This document shows, in pieces, positions 44,261 through 53,609 of a stretch of DNA of 64,000 bases (its first letter is position 1; each line of letters starts with the position of its first letter). A program made the position numbers and the translations under genes. The DNA is taken from positions 558,001 to 622,000 of the forward strand of contig NZ_JBMWAN010000003.1 in NCBI RefSeq assembly GCF_049546785.1, given 5' to 3'. This DNA comes from Nitrospira_D sp035465795 (GTDB lineage: Bacteria > Nitrospirota > Nitrospiria > Nitrospirales > Nitrospiraceae). Under the pieces are notes generated by a model. It did not search any database and was not told where the DNA came from. It was given only the letters and a program-made list of their open reading frames with translations.

Positions 44261-46879
44261 ATGGTGGCATTGCTGAACCTCTTTGCGCTGCTGTTGCGCG
44301 TCCATCTCACTCAACGGCCCTTCCGGACCGCGCTCACGATTGTGGGCGTGGCGTTGGGTGTTGCGGCATCGGTGGCGGTGCGCACCGCCAATATCGAGGT
44401 GCTGCATTCGTTCGAGCAGGCGGTGGTCACGGTTGCCGGGCCGACGACGTTGGAGGTCTCGGGCGGAGATGTGGGGATCGACGAACAACTCATCACGGCG
44501 GTGCGAGGGGTGCCCGGTGTGGCCGCGGCCTCGCCGGTCCTGGCACAGACGGCGGTGCGGCTGGATGTCGCGGGGCGGCCCGGCGGGGCGCTTCAAGTGC
44601 TGGGCCTCGATCTGCTGGCCGAGTTTGAGAGCCGCGGGTTCCGGCTCACCCAGGCCCCTGGCAGGAATCCGATCGAAGATCTGTTGAGCGCCGAGAGTCT
44701 GTATCTCGGGCGAAAGCTGGCGGCTGAGTGGAAGGTGGGCGAGGGGAGCACGATTTCGCTCCAGGTCGGCCCACGCCCTGTTGAGGCGCGGATCGCCGGC
44801 GTGATGCAAGACCAATCCGATCGGGTCTCCTCCTGGGATCATCTCGCAATCATGGATATTGCCGCCGCCCAGGTCTTGTTCAACATGGTGGGGCGGCTGG
44901 ACCGGATCGACATCATCACCCATGCAGAGGCACCCGTTGAGGCGGTGGCGCAGGCGGTGCGCGCGGTCCTGCCGCCGCATCTGACTGTCGAACGGCCGAC
45001 CAGCCGGACGAGGCAGGTCGAGCAGATGGTGCGGGCGTTCCGGCTCAACCTCATGGTCTTGAGCTGGGTCGGGCTGTTGGTCGGGATGTTTCTGATCTAC
45101 AACACGATGGCCTTTGCCGTGGCGCAGCGACGGCGGGAGATCGGCATCTATCGCGCGATCGGCATGACACAGCCCCGCGTCGCCGGGCTCTTTCTGGCGG
45201 AAGCGGCCCTGTTCGGGCTGTTTGGCGGGATCGTCGGGAGCGTGGGCGGCGTGGTGCTGGCGCAAACGTTGATCGGGCTGGTCAGCCGGACCGTATCGGA
45301 TCTCTACGTGCCGCTGAGTCAAGGAGAGGTTTCCTGGTTCGATTCAGCGGAGCTCTGGCAGGCGTCGTTCGAAGGCGTGGTCATAGGCTGTCTTGTGTCC
45401 ATGATCGGGGCGATCGGCCCGAGTCTCGATGCCAGCCGGACTGCCACGATCCGCGCGCTGGCTCCCGGAGATTATGAAGCCAGCCGGCAACTGCGTGTGG
45501 GAGCCCTGGCGTTGGGTGGGCTCGGGCTGCTCGTGGCGGCGGGTGTTCTTGCTGTGGCCAGCCCCCTTGGAGGGGTGCCGGTCTTAGGGTATCTCGCCAC
45601 CTTCTGTCTGCTGGCTGGCCTGTCCTGTCTGGCTCCGGGATGCGTGACCGGCTGGCGGAGACGGAGCCTCCACCACGATCGTGTTCCCGGCGTCCAAGGC
45701 GCCATGCGGGAGATCGCCGTCGAGCATGCAGCCAGAAATCCCGGCCGAAACGGCGTGACGGTGTCCGCGCTGATGGTGGGGCTGGCCATCATGATCGGTG
45801 TGCTGATCATGGTGCGTAGCTTCCGGCATACCGTTGAATTATGGATCAACGACACGATCATCGCGGATATTGTCGTCGCTCCCTCGACCTGGTTGCGCGA
45901 AGCGAATGGCGGGAGCGGGAGCAAGAGTCTTCCTCCATCCTGGCGTGACCGGCTGGCCACGATTCCCGGCGTCGCCGAGGTTGATACGTATCGCGACGTG
46001 CGGGTGGAGGTGCAGGGCCAGCGGGTGGCGATCGTCTCGCGCGATCTCGGGCTCCATGCCCGGCGCAGCCAATACCTCGTTCGTCAGGGAGACTCAACCG
46101 AACTGTTGACTCAGGCGGTCGAGCGCGGCGGCATCATCGTGTCCGAAGTGCTGGCTAACAGGCTAGGGGTTCAGGAAGGTCAGTCGCTGGAAATCATGAC
46201 GCCGCAAGGAGCGAGGTCGTTTCCCGTCGTGGCCGTGTTCTATGACTATGCGACTGACGGCGGGAAACTGGTGATGGATCGCGAACTCTATCAATCCCTC
46301 TGGCATGACGAACTCGTCACGGTGTTTCCGGTTTATCTCCAAGCCGGGGCGAATATGGAGGAGGTCAGGCGGGCGATAGCCGGAATGCTGCAGCAGGGAC
46401 AGGAACAGGCGCTTCCACCGCTCATCATCAGCAATGCCGAGTTGCGCAGGGAAATCCTCGACATCTTCGACCGGACGTTTCTCCTGACCTACGTGCTTGA
46501 GGCCATTGCTGTCATCATTGCCATGCTCGGGATCGTGAATACGCTGGTGACGTCCGTCTTAGAGCGCCGGCGCGAGTTTGCCACGCTGCGGGCCATCGGC
46601 GGCAGCGAGGGGCAGATCCGGCAACTGGTCTTGTGGGAGGCGGCTTATCTAGGGCTGGTGGGTATTGCGCTAGGGCTTATCGGCGGCGGGCTGCTGTCGC
46701 TGCTGCTGATCAAGGTGATCAACAAGCAGTCGTTCGGCTGGACGATTCAGATGATCCTTCCCCTCGGCGCCCTCGCCCAAGCCGTAGGCCTCGCCGCCGC
46801 TGCAACGCTATTGGCCGGTTATTTTCCCGCCCGCTGGGCCGCACAACAGCCGGTGGTGGAGGGGTTGAGGGAGGAGTAG
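44261..46879 (+). CDS. large FtsX-type ABC permease with two MacB/FtsX halves
   Basis: The 872-residue protein has an N-terminal helix, a first periplasmic domain (about 40-260) and then helices with N-T-M-A-F-A-V-A-Q-R-R-R-E-I-G-I-Y. A second domain (about 515-745) follows, with a final set of helices around N-T-L-V-T-S-V-L-E-R-R-R-E-F-A. This duplicated layout fits permeases of the ABC superfamily that move lipids or lipoproteins (DUF214/LolE-like). The start is uncertain: I chose the ATG at 44261, with GTG codons up to 44213 possible. The ATPase is probably the one at 42197-42895. Confidence 0.85.
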   Translation: MVALLNLFALLLRVHLTQRPFRTALTIVGVALGVAASVAVRTANIEVLHSFEQAVVTVAGPTTLEVSGGDVGIDEQLITAVRGVPGVAAASPVLAQTAVRLDVAGRPGGALQVLGLDLLAEFESRGFRLTQAPGRNPIEDLLSAESLYLGRKLAAEWKVGEGSTISLQVGPRPVEARIAGVMQDQSDRVSSWDHLAIMDIAAAQVLFNMVGRLDRIDIITHAEAPVEAVAQAVRAVLPPHLTVERPTSRTRQVEQMVRAFRLNLMVLSWVGLLVGMFLIYNTMAFAVAQRRREIGIYRAIGMTQPRVAGLFLAEAALFGLFGGIVGSVGGVVLAQTLIGLVSRTVSDLYVPLSQGEVSWFDSAELWQASFEGVVIGCLVSMIGAIGPSLDASRTATIRALAPGDYEASRQLRVGALALGGLGLLVAAGVLAVASPLGGVPVLGYLATFCLLAGLSCLAPGCVTGWRRRSLHHDRVPGVQGAMREIAVEHAARNPGRNGVTVSALMVGLAIMIGVLIMVRSFRHTVELWINDTIIADIVVAPSTWLREANGGSGSKSLPPSWRDRLATIPGVAEVDTYRDVRVEVQGQRVAIVSRDLGLHARRSQYLVRQGDSTELLTQAVERGGIIVSEVLANRLGVQEGQSLEIMTPQGARSFPVVAVFYDYATDGGKLVMDRELYQSLWHDELVTVFPVYLQAGANMEEVRRAIAGMLQQGQEQALPPLIISNAELRREILDIFDRTFLLTYVLEAIAVIIAMLGIVNTLVTSVLERRREFATLRAIGGSEGQIRQLVLWEAAYLGLVGIALGLIGGGLLSLLLIKVINKQSFGWTIQMILPLGALAQAVGLAAAATLLAGYFPARWAAQQPVVEGLREE

Positions 46880-46926
46880 GACCGGTTGTTCAGCCTCTGG
46901 CACGGAGCCTACGATATCGTGTGAGA

Positions 46927-47922
46927 TCAGCTCGCCACCGGCTGCTGGTAATCCACTTCGATCTTGAAGCCGAGGTCTTCGATCATGCCCCAGACTTCGG
47001 GGGCCGGTGAACCCGGTGTCGTCAGGTAGTTATTCACAAAGACTGAGTCGGCGGGGTAGAGGGATAGCGGTTGCAAGCTGCGGAGGTTGTGCTCGCGGCC
47101 GCCGGCGATGCGGAGTTCCGTGCGTGGATGCAGGAAGCGGAAGAGGCAGAGGACTTTGAGGCAGCGCTGCGGTGTGAGAGCGTCGATGTTCTCCAACGGC
47201 GTGCCTTCCACCGGATTGAGCATGTTCAGCGGAATCGAGTCCGGCTTCACGTCGCGCAGGACGGTGGCCAGGTCGATGAGATCTTCGTCGCTTTCCCCCA
47301 TGCCGACGATCCCGCCCGAGCAGATTTCCAATCCCGCGGCCCGCGCATTCTTGATGGTCGAAAGACGGTCCTGAAACGTGTGGGTCGTGCAAATCGACTC
47401 GTGGTAGGCCTCGCTGGTGTTCAAATTGTGGTTCACGCGATCAACCCCGGCAGCCTTCAGCCGCTTGGCCTGTTCCTCGTTCATGAGGCCGAGCGAGCAG
47501 CAGATCTGAATGGGGATTTCTTGCTTGATCGAGCGCACGGCGCCTGCGATTTCATCGATTTCCCGATCCAACGGGCTGCGTCCGCTGATGACGATGCAAT
47601 AGCGCTGAGCCTTCGAGGCGGCGGCTTGGCGCGCGCCTTCCATCATCTGTTTCTGCGGGAGCAAGTTATAGCGCTCGATCGGCGCGGTCGAGATGGCGGA
47701 TTGCGAGCAGTAGTGGCAGTCTTCCTGGCAGGCGCCGCTTTTGGCGTTCTGCAACATCTGCAAGCGGACGGTGCGGCCGAAGTATTTCGACCGGACTTGA
47801 AAGGCGGCATGCAGCAGCGCGAGGAGTTCGTCATCCGGTGCCGTCAACACGGATAGCGATTCCGCCCTGGTGAGCGGTTCGTCATTGAGGGCTTTTTGCG
47901 CAAGCTGCATGTAGTCGGTCAT
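46927..47922 (-). CDS. bioB: biotin synthase BioB
   Basis: BioB inserts sulfur into dethiobiotin using radical SAM chemistry. The 331-residue protein has the motif C-Q-E-D-C-H-Y-C for the [4Fe-4S] cluster and the conserved N-H-N-L-N-T-S segment. Its length matches the family. No other bio genes are adjacent, so it stands alone. Confidence 0.97.
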   Translation of the reverse strand: MTDYMQLAQKALNDEPLTRAESLSVLTAPDDELLALLHAAFQVRSKYFGRTVRLQMLQNAKSGACQEDCHYCSQSAISTAPIERYNLLPQKQMMEGARQAAASKAQRYCIVISGRSPLDREIDEIAGAVRSIKQEIPIQICCSLGLMNEEQAKRLKAAGVDRVNHNLNTSEAYHESICTTHTFQDRLSTIKNARAAGLEICSGGIVGMGESDEDLIDLATVLRDVKPDSIPLNMLNPVEGTPLENIDALTPQRCLKVLCLFRFLHPRTELRIAGGREHNLRSLQPLSLYPADSVFVNNYLTTPGSPAPEVWGMIEDLGFKIEVDYQQPVAS

Positions 47923-48049
47923 CTCAGGTGCCTCTCGTCAAAGAATTGGATGGGTCATCGTTCGTGAAACGTCGATCGTCCCAGGGCGCCAGAGTGGTCC
48001 GCGCTTCACGAGGGACGCTTCACAAGAGACGATTCTTGAGGGGAAAAAC

Positions 48050-49450
48050 CTACACGGTTTCAAACGGAGAAGCAATGCCCTGGTAGGGGACGGTGCGGAC
48101 GGAAGGTGCCCCTTCCTCTGCCCCGGTGGCGGGTTGCCCGGCTTCGAGCCAGGGGAGCGCGGTGAGGGTGTTCCAGCGGAGGCAGCGGCGGCAGCGGCCG
48201 GACCACTCCATCGACTCCTGCTGGCACTGGGTGCAGATATAGGGGACGATCACCCGCTTCTTGAAGTTGAGGGCTTTCTTGAGTTCCACAATGGCCTGCT
48301 CGAAGTGCTGTTTTCGCAGATACAGATTGGCCATGATCTTGTGGTAGTCCAGCAGATGGTCTTGCGGTCCCTCGATAGTCGAGAGGACGTCGAAGGCCTC
48401 GTCCACCATTTCAAGCCGGTAGTAGAGTTTGCCGAGATAGAATTGCAGAATGGGGTTTTGTGGATCCTGCTGCAGGGCTTCTTGATACACACGAATGATC
48501 TCGCTCGGCTCGCCCTGATCGAGGAACAACTCTTCCAGCCGGTGCAGAATGATGACGCTTCTGGTGCGTGTATAGACCTTCTTAAGGATTTCGACGGCCT
48601 CTTTCGTCTTCCCTTCATGGATCAGGATTTCGCCCAATCCGATATAGGCGGGGAGGAAGCTCCGATCCTTCTTGATGGCGCCACGGAAGTACCGGCGGGC
48701 TTTGTCGGGATGACCCCGTTCGAGCAATTGGCGGCCGACTTCGTACATGCAGCCGACGAGAAGTTCCGCTTCGGCCTGTTTCTCCGGTTCCGGAAGGTTG
48801 GCCTTCAAGAGGCGATGCTGGATCTCCAGGGCATCGCTCCACTTCTCCAGCTTGATCTGCAGGTCGCGTTTGCGAATGAGGGCGGTCAGATTATCCGGCT
48901 CGATCTTTAAAATCTTCTGGAGCGTCTGGAGGGCGTCCTCATACCGCTTGGCGCTTTCGAGGTCTTTGCCGAGTTCCAGCAGCACTTCGATGTTGCGGTC
49001 ATCCACGCGGTGCGCATGTTGGTGGAGCCTGATCGCTTCGGTGTAGTTGTGCTCGGACCGGTAGATGTTGCCGAGCCATAGCAACGAATCCACGCGATTG
49101 GGGTCCATCGCCAGCGCTTTTTCGAACAGGCTGATGGCTTCGACCGTCCGCTTGGACATGAAGGCATGGGTACCTTCCCGGTGCAGCGCATCCACTTTTT
49201 CTTTCCGGCGCGCGAGACGAGTGCTTTGCCAGGTGTTGATGGCGTGCGCGGTCTGCTGCAGGCCGACGATAAAGGCCACGATCACCGCTCCGATGGACAT
49301 GGAAATCAGGGCGAGGGTGACGGGGCTGATCTCAAACTCGACATTCTGGCTCGGGCGGACCAGCACGGTGCCGGGATTGAGTTCGCGAAAATAGCTGTAA
49401 ACGAAGACTCCGGCGCTGACGAGGAAGATGGTGAGGAGCAGTCTGACCAT
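48050..49450 (-). CDS. lapB: LapB-like TPR protein with LapA-like N-terminal membrane domain
   Basis: LapB controls LPS assembly by presenting LpxC to protease FtsH. The 466-residue protein has two N-terminal membrane helices (about 2-20 and 45-68) with an intervening short loop as in LapA (DUF1049). About eight TPR units (about 85-405) follow, then a C-terminal rubredoxin-like zinc ribbon Y-I-C-T-Q-C-Q ... G-R-C-R-R-C-L-R-W, the LapB hallmark. E. coli LapB has one helix and is encoded after a separate lapA. A Pro/Gly-rich tail of about 25 residues follows the ribbon. Confidence 0.87.
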   Translation of the reverse strand: MVRLLLTIFLVSAGVFVYSYFRELNPGTVLVRPSQNVEFEISPVTLALISMSIGAVIVAFIVGLQQTAHAINTWQSTRLARRKEKVDALHREGTHAFMSKRTVEAISLFEKALAMDPNRVDSLLWLGNIYRSEHNYTEAIRLHQHAHRVDDRNIEVLLELGKDLESAKRYEDALQTLQKILKIEPDNLTALIRKRDLQIKLEKWSDALEIQHRLLKANLPEPEKQAEAELLVGCMYEVGRQLLERGHPDKARRYFRGAIKKDRSFLPAYIGLGEILIHEGKTKEAVEILKKVYTRTRSVIILHRLEELFLDQGEPSEIIRVYQEALQQDPQNPILQFYLGKLYYRLEMVDEAFDVLSTIEGPQDHLLDYHKIMANLYLRKQHFEQAIVELKKALNFKKRVIVPYICTQCQQESMEWSGRCRRCLRWNTLTALPWLEAGQPATGAEEGAPSVRTVPYQGIASPFETV

Positions 49451-49522
49451 GGCTTAGCAGCCTGTCGTGCAGCTATTGTGAGTGGGGTCCGGTCTCAGCT
49501 CAGCGCTGGATCCAGCACCCTG

Positions 49523-49951
49523 TTAGACTGACTTTTTGGCGCGCGGTTTCCGTGTCACGACGCGCTTCTTCGGGGCTGCGACCGGAGCCGGAACGGGAGC
49601 CTCTTCTTCGATCGGCACCAGCTCGGCGTCGCTCCAAAGCCGCTCCAGCGCATATTGCTCGCGGGCGTCCTGCCGGAAAATGTGCGCCACGACGTCTCCG
49701 AAATCCATCAGGACCCATTGTCCCGACGACATGCCTTCGATACTCAATGGCCGGTCGCCTTTGCCGGACTGGATGCTGTCGATATGGTCCGCAATGGCGC
49801 GTGTTTGCCGGTCGGATTCCGCCGACCCGATGACGAGGTAGTCGGCCACCGAGGTAAGCGGGGCGACGTGGAGGATCTGGACATCGAGGGCCTTCTTGTC
49901 GAGCATCGCCCTTCCGATGACAAGGGCGGTGGCCTTAGATGTGCGTGCGAT
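49523..49951 (-). CDS. rsfS: ribosomal silencing factor RsfS, probable ATC start
   Basis: RsfS binds ribosomal protein uL14 and blocks subunit joining. The core L-D-K-K-A-L-D-V-Q-I-L, S-V-A-D-Y-L-V-I-G and W-V-L-M-D-F-G-D-V-V-A-H-I-F is diagnostic. A basic tail rich in Pro, Lys and Arg follows. The conserved first helix (S-K-A-T-A-L-V-I-G-R) lies before the first ATG, and no ATG, GTG or TTG starts it. An ATC at 49951-49949 has AGGAGG exactly 6 bases upstream and gives 142 residues, overlapping nadD by 17 bp. Starting at the first ATG would lose the helix. The family call is firm, the start is inferred. Confidence 0.88.
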   Translation of the reverse strand: MARTSKATALVIGRAMLDKKALDVQILHVAPLTSVADYLVIGSAESDRQTRAIADHIDSIQSGKGDRPLSIEGMSSGQWVLMDFGDVVAHIFRQDAREQYALERLWSDAELVPIEEEAPVPAPVAAPKKRVVTRKPRAKKSV

Positions 49952-50675
49952 TGCAGTCCTCCTGGTACAGCTGATGCTGGAGTATATAAGATTCAACAGG
50001 GGGCGGCAACAAATTTGCCAGCGCCGCTCCGCGTCGGATGCGAGATCGAATGTCGGAGGCCGAAATGGGGCAGGGGGGGAGCGGCAGACAAATGACCTCG
50101 CGCCCTGACGGCAGCGGGAGATCGAGCCTGCTGACCAGGCCGTTGTCCAACGAGGCCAGTGTGTCCGCATCGATCTTGGGGAGAACGGGCAGTGAAGCCA
50201 GCGCACGGTAGGTTTGGCCGGGTCTTGAGATGACGACGAAGGAGCAGGCGCCGAGGAGGGCTTCTGGTTCCCGCCAGTTCGGCAAATCGATAAAGGCATC
50301 GAGGCCGATCAGAAAGAACAGCTCGGTGGACGGGCCATGCTGCCGCCGAAGTGCACGAACGGTATCGATGGAGTAGGATTTTCCCTGGCGTGCGATTTCG
50401 ATATCAGAGATAGCGAATATGGGATCAGCGGCAATCGCCAGGCGTACCATCTCATAGCGATGCCGGGCGGGGGCCAGTGCGCCATGCTGCTTGTGGGGCG
50501 GATCGCCGGTTGGAATAAACAAAATCCGGTCGAGCGCCAGGATCTCGCGGGCCTGGCGGGCGATGGCCAGATGGCCGTTGTGGATCGGATTGAAGCTGCC
50601 GCCGAAGAGGCCAAGTCTGGTTGGTGCTGAGGGCTGGGTGCTGAGTGCTGAGATTTCGGAGCCGGGGGGAATCAT
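49935..50675 (-). CDS. nadD: nicotinate-nucleotide adenylyltransferase NadD
   Basis: NadD adenylates nicotinate mononucleotide in NAD synthesis. The 246-residue protein has G-L-F-G-G-S-F-N-P-I-H-N-G-H-L with the H-x-G-H nucleotidyl-transfer motif, and the late I-S-A-S-D-I-R-S-R-I. About 18 residues precede the usual family start and are encoded by a CTCAGCAC-type repeat; no start codon lies closer. No ribosome site is seen. It belongs to the conserved run rplU-rpmA-obgE-proB-nadD-rsfS. Confidence 0.93.
   Translation of the reverse strand: MIPPGSEISALSTQPSAPTRLGLFGGSFNPIHNGHLAIARQAREILALDRILFIPTGDPPHKQHGALAPARHRYEMVRLAIAADPIFAISDIEIARQGKSYSIDTVRALRRQHGPSTELFFLIGLDAFIDLPNWREPEALLGACSFVVISRPGQTYRALASLPVLPKIDADTLASLDNGLVSRLDLPLPSGREVICLPLPPCPISASDIRSRIRRGAALANLLPPPVESYILQHQLYQEDCNRTHI
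50624..50652. repeat. three copies of GTGCTGAG inside the nadD 5' end
   Basis: GTGCTGAG occurs at 50624-50631, 50638-50645 and 50645-50652. Related words (GCTCAGCGCTCAGGACTC) lie just upstream of nadD at about 50678-50695. Confidence 0.7.
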
Positions 50676-50698
50676 CGCTCAGCGCTCAGGACTCGTTT

Positions 50699-51820
50699 CT
50701 ATAATATGACGAGATTGTCCCGATGAATGACTTCTTCATATTCCTGCGGGCCGATTTGGTGCTGGATGTCCTGGGTTTTAAGTCCCTTCATGCGGCCGAG
50801 CAATTCCGAGGGGAAATTCACCAGGCCCTTGGCGAACTCCTTCCCGTCATGGTCGAGGCAGCTCACCGGATCGCCGGCTTCGAAGTGGCCGGTGATCTCG
50901 ACGATGCCGGAGGCCAGCAGGCTCTTGCCCCGTTGCGTAAGGGCTTCGACGGCTCCCTGATCGACCCGGATCTGTCCCCGTGCTCGCAGGGTGAAGGCGA
51001 TCCAGTGTTTGCGGCTATTCAGCCGCCGCTCTTTCGCGACAAATAGACTGCCGCCGGATCCGCCAGCCAGTACTTGAGGAAGCAGGCCCGGCTGTTGTCC
51101 GTTGACGATCAGGGTGGCGACGCCGTATTCGCCGACCTTTTTGGCGGCGCGTACTTTGGTCGCCATGCCTCCCGTCCCCTCGAAGGTGCTGGACATGCCG
51201 GCTTTACGCTCGATCTCTTCGGTGATTTCCGGGATGAGCGGAATCAACGTCGCCGCCGGATTCTTGCGGGGGTCTTCCGTAAACATGCCGTCCACGTCCG
51301 ATAAGATGACGAGCAGGTCGGCGTCGACCAGGTGCGCTACTTGCGCGGCGAGGGTGTCGTTGTCGCCGACCCGGATTTCTTCGACCGCGACCGTGTCGTT
51401 TTCGTTGATGATCGGGAGCACACCGAATCCGATGAGGGCCGTGAGGGTATAGCGGGCATTCAGAAACCGGCGGCGGTCGGCCAGGTCCTGGTGAGTCAAC
51501 AAGATTTGGGCGACCTGGATGTGGAGTCGTTCAAAGGCTTTCTCGTAAGCCCACATGAGCCGGCTTTGGCCCACGGCGGCGGCGGCCTGTTTCACCGGCA
51601 GGCTTTTCGGGTATTCCTTTAATTGGAGCTTTTTGATGCCGGACACGATGGCGCCGGATGAGACGACGAGCACTTCCCGCCCGTCCGCGCGCAGCGCGGC
51701 GATTTCGTCGGCCAGCCGTTCGATCTGCTCGGGACGGAGCCCGGTGGCGCGGGAGGCGATCAGGCTGCTCCCGATTTTGACGACGATGCGTTTGGCGCTC
51801 TTTAGGAGTTCGTCTCGCAC
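50699..51820 (-). CDS. proB: glutamate 5-kinase ProB
   Basis: ProB phosphorylates glutamate, the first step to proline. The 373-residue protein has the amino-acid-kinase core V-V-K-I-G-S-S near the start, V-S-S-G-A-I and I-N-E-N-D-T-V, and a C-terminal PUA domain (about 280-373). I chose the GTG at 51820, with AGGA about 8 bases upstream; it overlaps the obgE end by 19 bp. An upstream ATG would add about 37 residues in another gene's frame. proA is not in the window. Confidence 0.95.
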   Translation of the reverse strand: MRDELLKSAKRIVVKIGSSLIASRATGLRPEQIERLADEIAALRADGREVLVVSSGAIVSGIKKLQLKEYPKSLPVKQAAAAVGQSRLMWAYEKAFERLHIQVAQILLTHQDLADRRRFLNARYTLTALIGFGVLPIINENDTVAVEEIRVGDNDTLAAQVAHLVDADLLVILSDVDGMFTEDPRKNPAATLIPLIPEITEEIERKAGMSSTFEGTGGMATKVRAAKKVGEYGVATLIVNGQQPGLLPQVLAGGSGGSLFVAKERRLNSRKHWIAFTLRARGQIRVDQGAVEALTQRGKSLLASGIVEITGHFEAGDPVSCLDHDGKEFAKGLVNFPSELLGRMKGLKTQDIQHQIGPQEYEEVIHRDNLVIL

Positions 51821-52827
51821 GGCGTGTTCCTGATGCTGTCGACTTTCTTCCCGACGAAGGCGATCAGCTCGTCGAGTCCTTCTCTCGTGGCGGCCGATAC
51901 GGCAAAACATTTGTACTTGCGGCGCTTGCAATAGGCTTGGAGCTGGCTCAGGCGGTCGGATTTGCCGCTGATATCGACTTTGGTGGCCACAATGGCGAAG
52001 GGGCGTTTGTTCAACGTCGCATCGTAGGCATCCAGTTCCTGGCGCATGATCTCAAAGCTGGTGACCGGCTCTTCCTGTGCCCACTCCGATACATCGATCA
52101 GGTGGAGCAGGAAGGCGGTTCGTTCGATATGGCGGAGAAATTGAAAGCCCAGTCCCTTGCCCTCCGATGCGCCCTCGATCAATCCGGGAATGTCGGCGAC
52201 CACAAAGCTGCGGTCGGATCCCCAGCGGACCACGCCGAGATTGGGAATCAACGTGGTGAAGGGATAATCGGCGATTTTGGGCCGCGCCGCCGAGATGGCC
52301 GCGATGAGCGTGGATTTGCCCGCGTTCGGAAACCCGACGAGCCCGACGTCAGCCAGGAGCTTGAGTTCGAGGCGCAGGTGCTTTTCTTCGCCGTCCTTGC
52401 CGTGCTCGAAATACGTCGGGACCCGATTGGTCGATGTGGCGAAGTTGCCGTTGCCACGGCCGCCCCGCCCTCCCTGCGCGATGACGGCTTCATCGCCATC
52501 GGCCACCAGGTCGGCCAAGACATCTCCGGTTTCATCGTCGTAGATGACGGTTCCCACGGGAAGTGTGACGATGACCGATTTCCCACGGCGTCCCGTGCAG
52601 TTGGATGCCCCGCCATGCCGGCCGTCTTCCGCTTCGTAATGTTTCTGGTAACGGAGGTCGAGCAGGGTCGTCAGCCGGTGCGAGGCCACGAAGACGACGT
52701 CCCCGCCGTTTCCGCCGTCGCCTCCGTCAGGACCACCTCGGGGGACGAACATTTCACGGCGGAAACTACACGAGCCGTCCCCGCCTCGTCCGGCCTTTAC
52801 CACGACTCGAACTTCATCGACAAACAT
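51802..52827 (-). CDS. obgE: Obg-family GTPase ObgE/CgtA
   Basis: Obg is an essential GTPase in ribosome assembly and stress response. The 341-residue protein has the Gly-rich Obg fold (G-G-D-G-G-N-G-G), Walker A G-F-P-N-A-G-K-S-T, D-I-P-G-L-I-E-G-A and the N-K-x-D-like A-T-K-V-D. The start at 52827 has AAGGA 6-7 bases upstream. Confidence 0.97.
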   Translation of the reverse strand: MFVDEVRVVVKAGRGGDGSCSFRREMFVPRGGPDGGDGGNGGDVVFVASHRLTTLLDLRYQKHYEAEDGRHGGASNCTGRRGKSVIVTLPVGTVIYDDETGDVLADLVADGDEAVIAQGGRGGRGNGNFATSTNRVPTYFEHGKDGEEKHLRLELKLLADVGLVGFPNAGKSTLIAAISAARPKIADYPFTTLIPNLGVVRWGSDRSFVVADIPGLIEGASEGKGLGFQFLRHIERTAFLLHLIDVSEWAQEEPVTSFEIMRQELDAYDATLNKRPFAIVATKVDISGKSDRLSQLQAYCKRRKYKCFAVSAATREGLDELIAFVGKKVDSIRNTPCETNS

Positions 52828-52950
52828 GCGGTGTCCTTCAGATGTCAATCGCCATCGGACATGGAGGGGTGAGTATACCTGACCCTGCCCCTGATAGGGG
52901 AGGGTCAGAATACGATCTCAACCGATTTCAATGAGAGCGAGTAAAGAGGC

Positions 52951-53214
52951 TTAGGATTTGGCAGGGGCGGGATACACGCTGACTTTTCGTCTGGCACGCC
53001 CACCTTCGAACTTCACCACGCCGGTCACCTTGGCGAACAGCGTGTGATCTCTGCCGAGATCGACGTTGAATCCGGGGAAAAACTTTGTGCCGCGCTGACG
53101 GACGATGATGCTGCCGGCCGTGACGGTTTCTCCGCCGTAGGCCTTCACGCCCAGGTATTGTGGATTACTATCCCGCCCGTTTCGTGACGATCCGCCGCCT
53201 TTATTTGTTGCCAT
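52951..53214 (-). CDS. rpmA: 50S ribosomal protein L27
   Basis: The 87-residue protein has the L27 start with K-G-G-G-S-S-R-N-G-R-D-S and the conserved G-S-I-I-V-R-Q-R-G-T. The tail near the peptidyl-transferase centre begins M-A-T-N-K. It follows rplU by 22 bp. Confidence 0.98.
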   Translation of the reverse strand: MATNKGGGSSRNGRDSNPQYLGVKAYGGETVTAGSIIVRQRGTKFFPGFNVDLGRDHTLFAKVTGVVKFEGGRARRKVSVYPAPAKS

Positions 53215-53236
53215 GGCAAGTCCTTCTTATACGTGC

Positions 53237-53551
53237 TTATGCCGTTGCAATTCCGGTCACGCGCAGGCTGGTGAAGCCCTGACGATGCCCGCGGGTCCGC
53301 CGGTAGCCCTTCCGGCGCTTCTTCTTGAACACGGTGATGGATCTGGTTCGACCATGGCGGACGATTTCAGCGGTTACCTTGGCCCCTTGGACCAACGGCT
53401 GCCCGATGACAACGCCGCTCTCTCCATGGACGAGCCGGACTTGATCCAGCTCAACCGTGGCTCCCACGTCACCCTCTAATGAGGCAACCTGCAAAAGAGA
53501 GCCTGTTTCAACCCGATACTGTTTTCCGCCTGTTTCAATGATCGCGTACAT
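53237..53551 (-). CDS. rplU: 50S ribosomal protein L21
   Basis: The 104-residue protein starts M-Y-A-I-I-E-T-G-G-K-Q-Y-R and has the C-terminal G-Y-R-R-T-R-G-H-R-Q motif of L21. It is the first gene of the rplU-rpmA-obgE-proB-nadD-rsfS run. Confidence 0.98.
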   Translation of the reverse strand: MYAIIETGGKQYRVETGSLLQVASLEGDVGATVELDQVRLVHGESGVVIGQPLVQGAKVTAEIVRHGRTRSITVFKKKRRKGYRRTRGHRQGFTSLRVTGIATA

Positions 53552-53580
53552 TCCTATTTCCCTCCCAACCGGAACGCCTC

Positions 53581-53609
53581 ATGTAACATAGGGTTCAGTA
53601 AGGTGTCAA
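53581..53609 (-). promoter_or_regulatory. candidate promoter of rplU
   Basis: Minus-strand TTGACA (53609-53604) is followed by a TATGTTACAT stretch (53590-53581) giving a weak -10 at 15-17 bp. It lies about 35 bp before the rplU start. Confidence 0.45.
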
